From Chloroflexota bacterium (GTDB lineage: Bacteria; Chloroflexota; Limnocylindria; Limnocylindrales; CSP1-4): a stretch of 5,362 nt of DNA. The DNA is taken from positions 1 through 5,362 of the forward strand of contig SCTE01000007.1 of NCBI GenBank assembly GCA_004298915.1. Reading direction: 5' to 3'. Numbering within the stretch: position 1 is the stretch's first letter; every line of letters starts with the position of its first letter. The notes below the pieces were generated by a model. The model had not been told where the DNA came from and did not search any database. It worked only from the letters and a program-made list of their open reading frames with translations. The translations under genes and the position numbers were made by a program. Of the stretch, positions 5,285 through 5,362 are shown one piece after another.

Positions 5285-5362
5285 GTGAAATCCAGACCGG
5301 CGTTCCTCGCCCCGATCGCGATCGTCCTCCTGAGCCTTGGCCTGCCCCTGGCTCAAGTCCTC
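5285..5362 (+). CDS. Exported or membrane protein, N-terminal 26 codons only (cut by window edge)
   Basis: The frame begins at GTG 5285 and stays open to the window end. The 26 residues read as a positively charged start (VKSRP) and a long hydrophobic run (AFLAPIAIVLLSLGLPLAQV), that is, a signal peptide or first membrane helix. There is no Shine-Dalgarno sequence; the -10 box seven bases upstream argues for a leaderless message. No family can be assigned from so little. The 81-base gap to the previous gene, a hairpin in it and a separate promoter suggest it is not simply co-transcribed with the three-helix gene. Confidence 0.55.
   Translation, partial: MKSRPAFLAPIAIVLLSLGLPLAQVL

Noticed and set aside
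4664..5356. Minus-strand open frame of 230 codons that would sit just upstream of the exporter
   Set aside because: It is the antisense of the three-helix membrane gene, rich in Arg, Asp, Glu and His, with no domain or ribosome site.

Overview
The window is a short piece of a very GC-rich (about two thirds G+C by eye) bacterial chromosome. Predicted lipoprotein signals, GTG starts, an apparently leaderless gene and a copper protein behind an Fe-S regulator would fit a soil or freshwater Chloroflexota lineage or an actinobacterium. The taxon is an inference from style; no marker gene is present. There are six gene calls, two of them cut by the window edges. There is no rRNA, tRNA, CRISPR array, insertion sequence or phage gene.

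Layout. Bases 1-328 (minus) hold the N-terminal 109 codons of a cupredoxin-domain lipoprotein. Bases 507-974 (minus) encode an Rrf2-family regulator with three cysteines placed to hold an Fe-S cluster. It lies upstream of the copper gene on the same strand. A gap of 316 bases (975-1290) has no convincing gene. Bases 1291-4667 (minus) hold a two-gene operon: a 751-residue MMPL/RND membrane exporter, then a 374-residue secreted lipocalin-like lipoprotein of the CrtC/AttH type, joined by an ATGA stop/start overlap. Bases 4668-4882 form a divergent control region. On the plus strand follow a 106-residue protein with three membrane helices (4883-5203) and the first 26 codons of a protein with a signal-like N-terminus (5285-5362), apparently translated without a leader.

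How the genes may work together. The Rrf2 regulator probably senses NO, redox state or Fe-S status and controls the copper protein, which may be an N-terminal cupredoxin fused to a NirK-type multicopper oxidase; that part lies outside the window. The MMPL exporter and the lipocalin look like one functional unit: an RND pump moving a hydrophobic molecule across the membrane and an anchored outer-face lipocalin that binds, modifies or hands on the cargo. This pairing is the most interesting thing in the window. The three-helix protein shares only the divergent control region with that operon, so a link between them is speculative.
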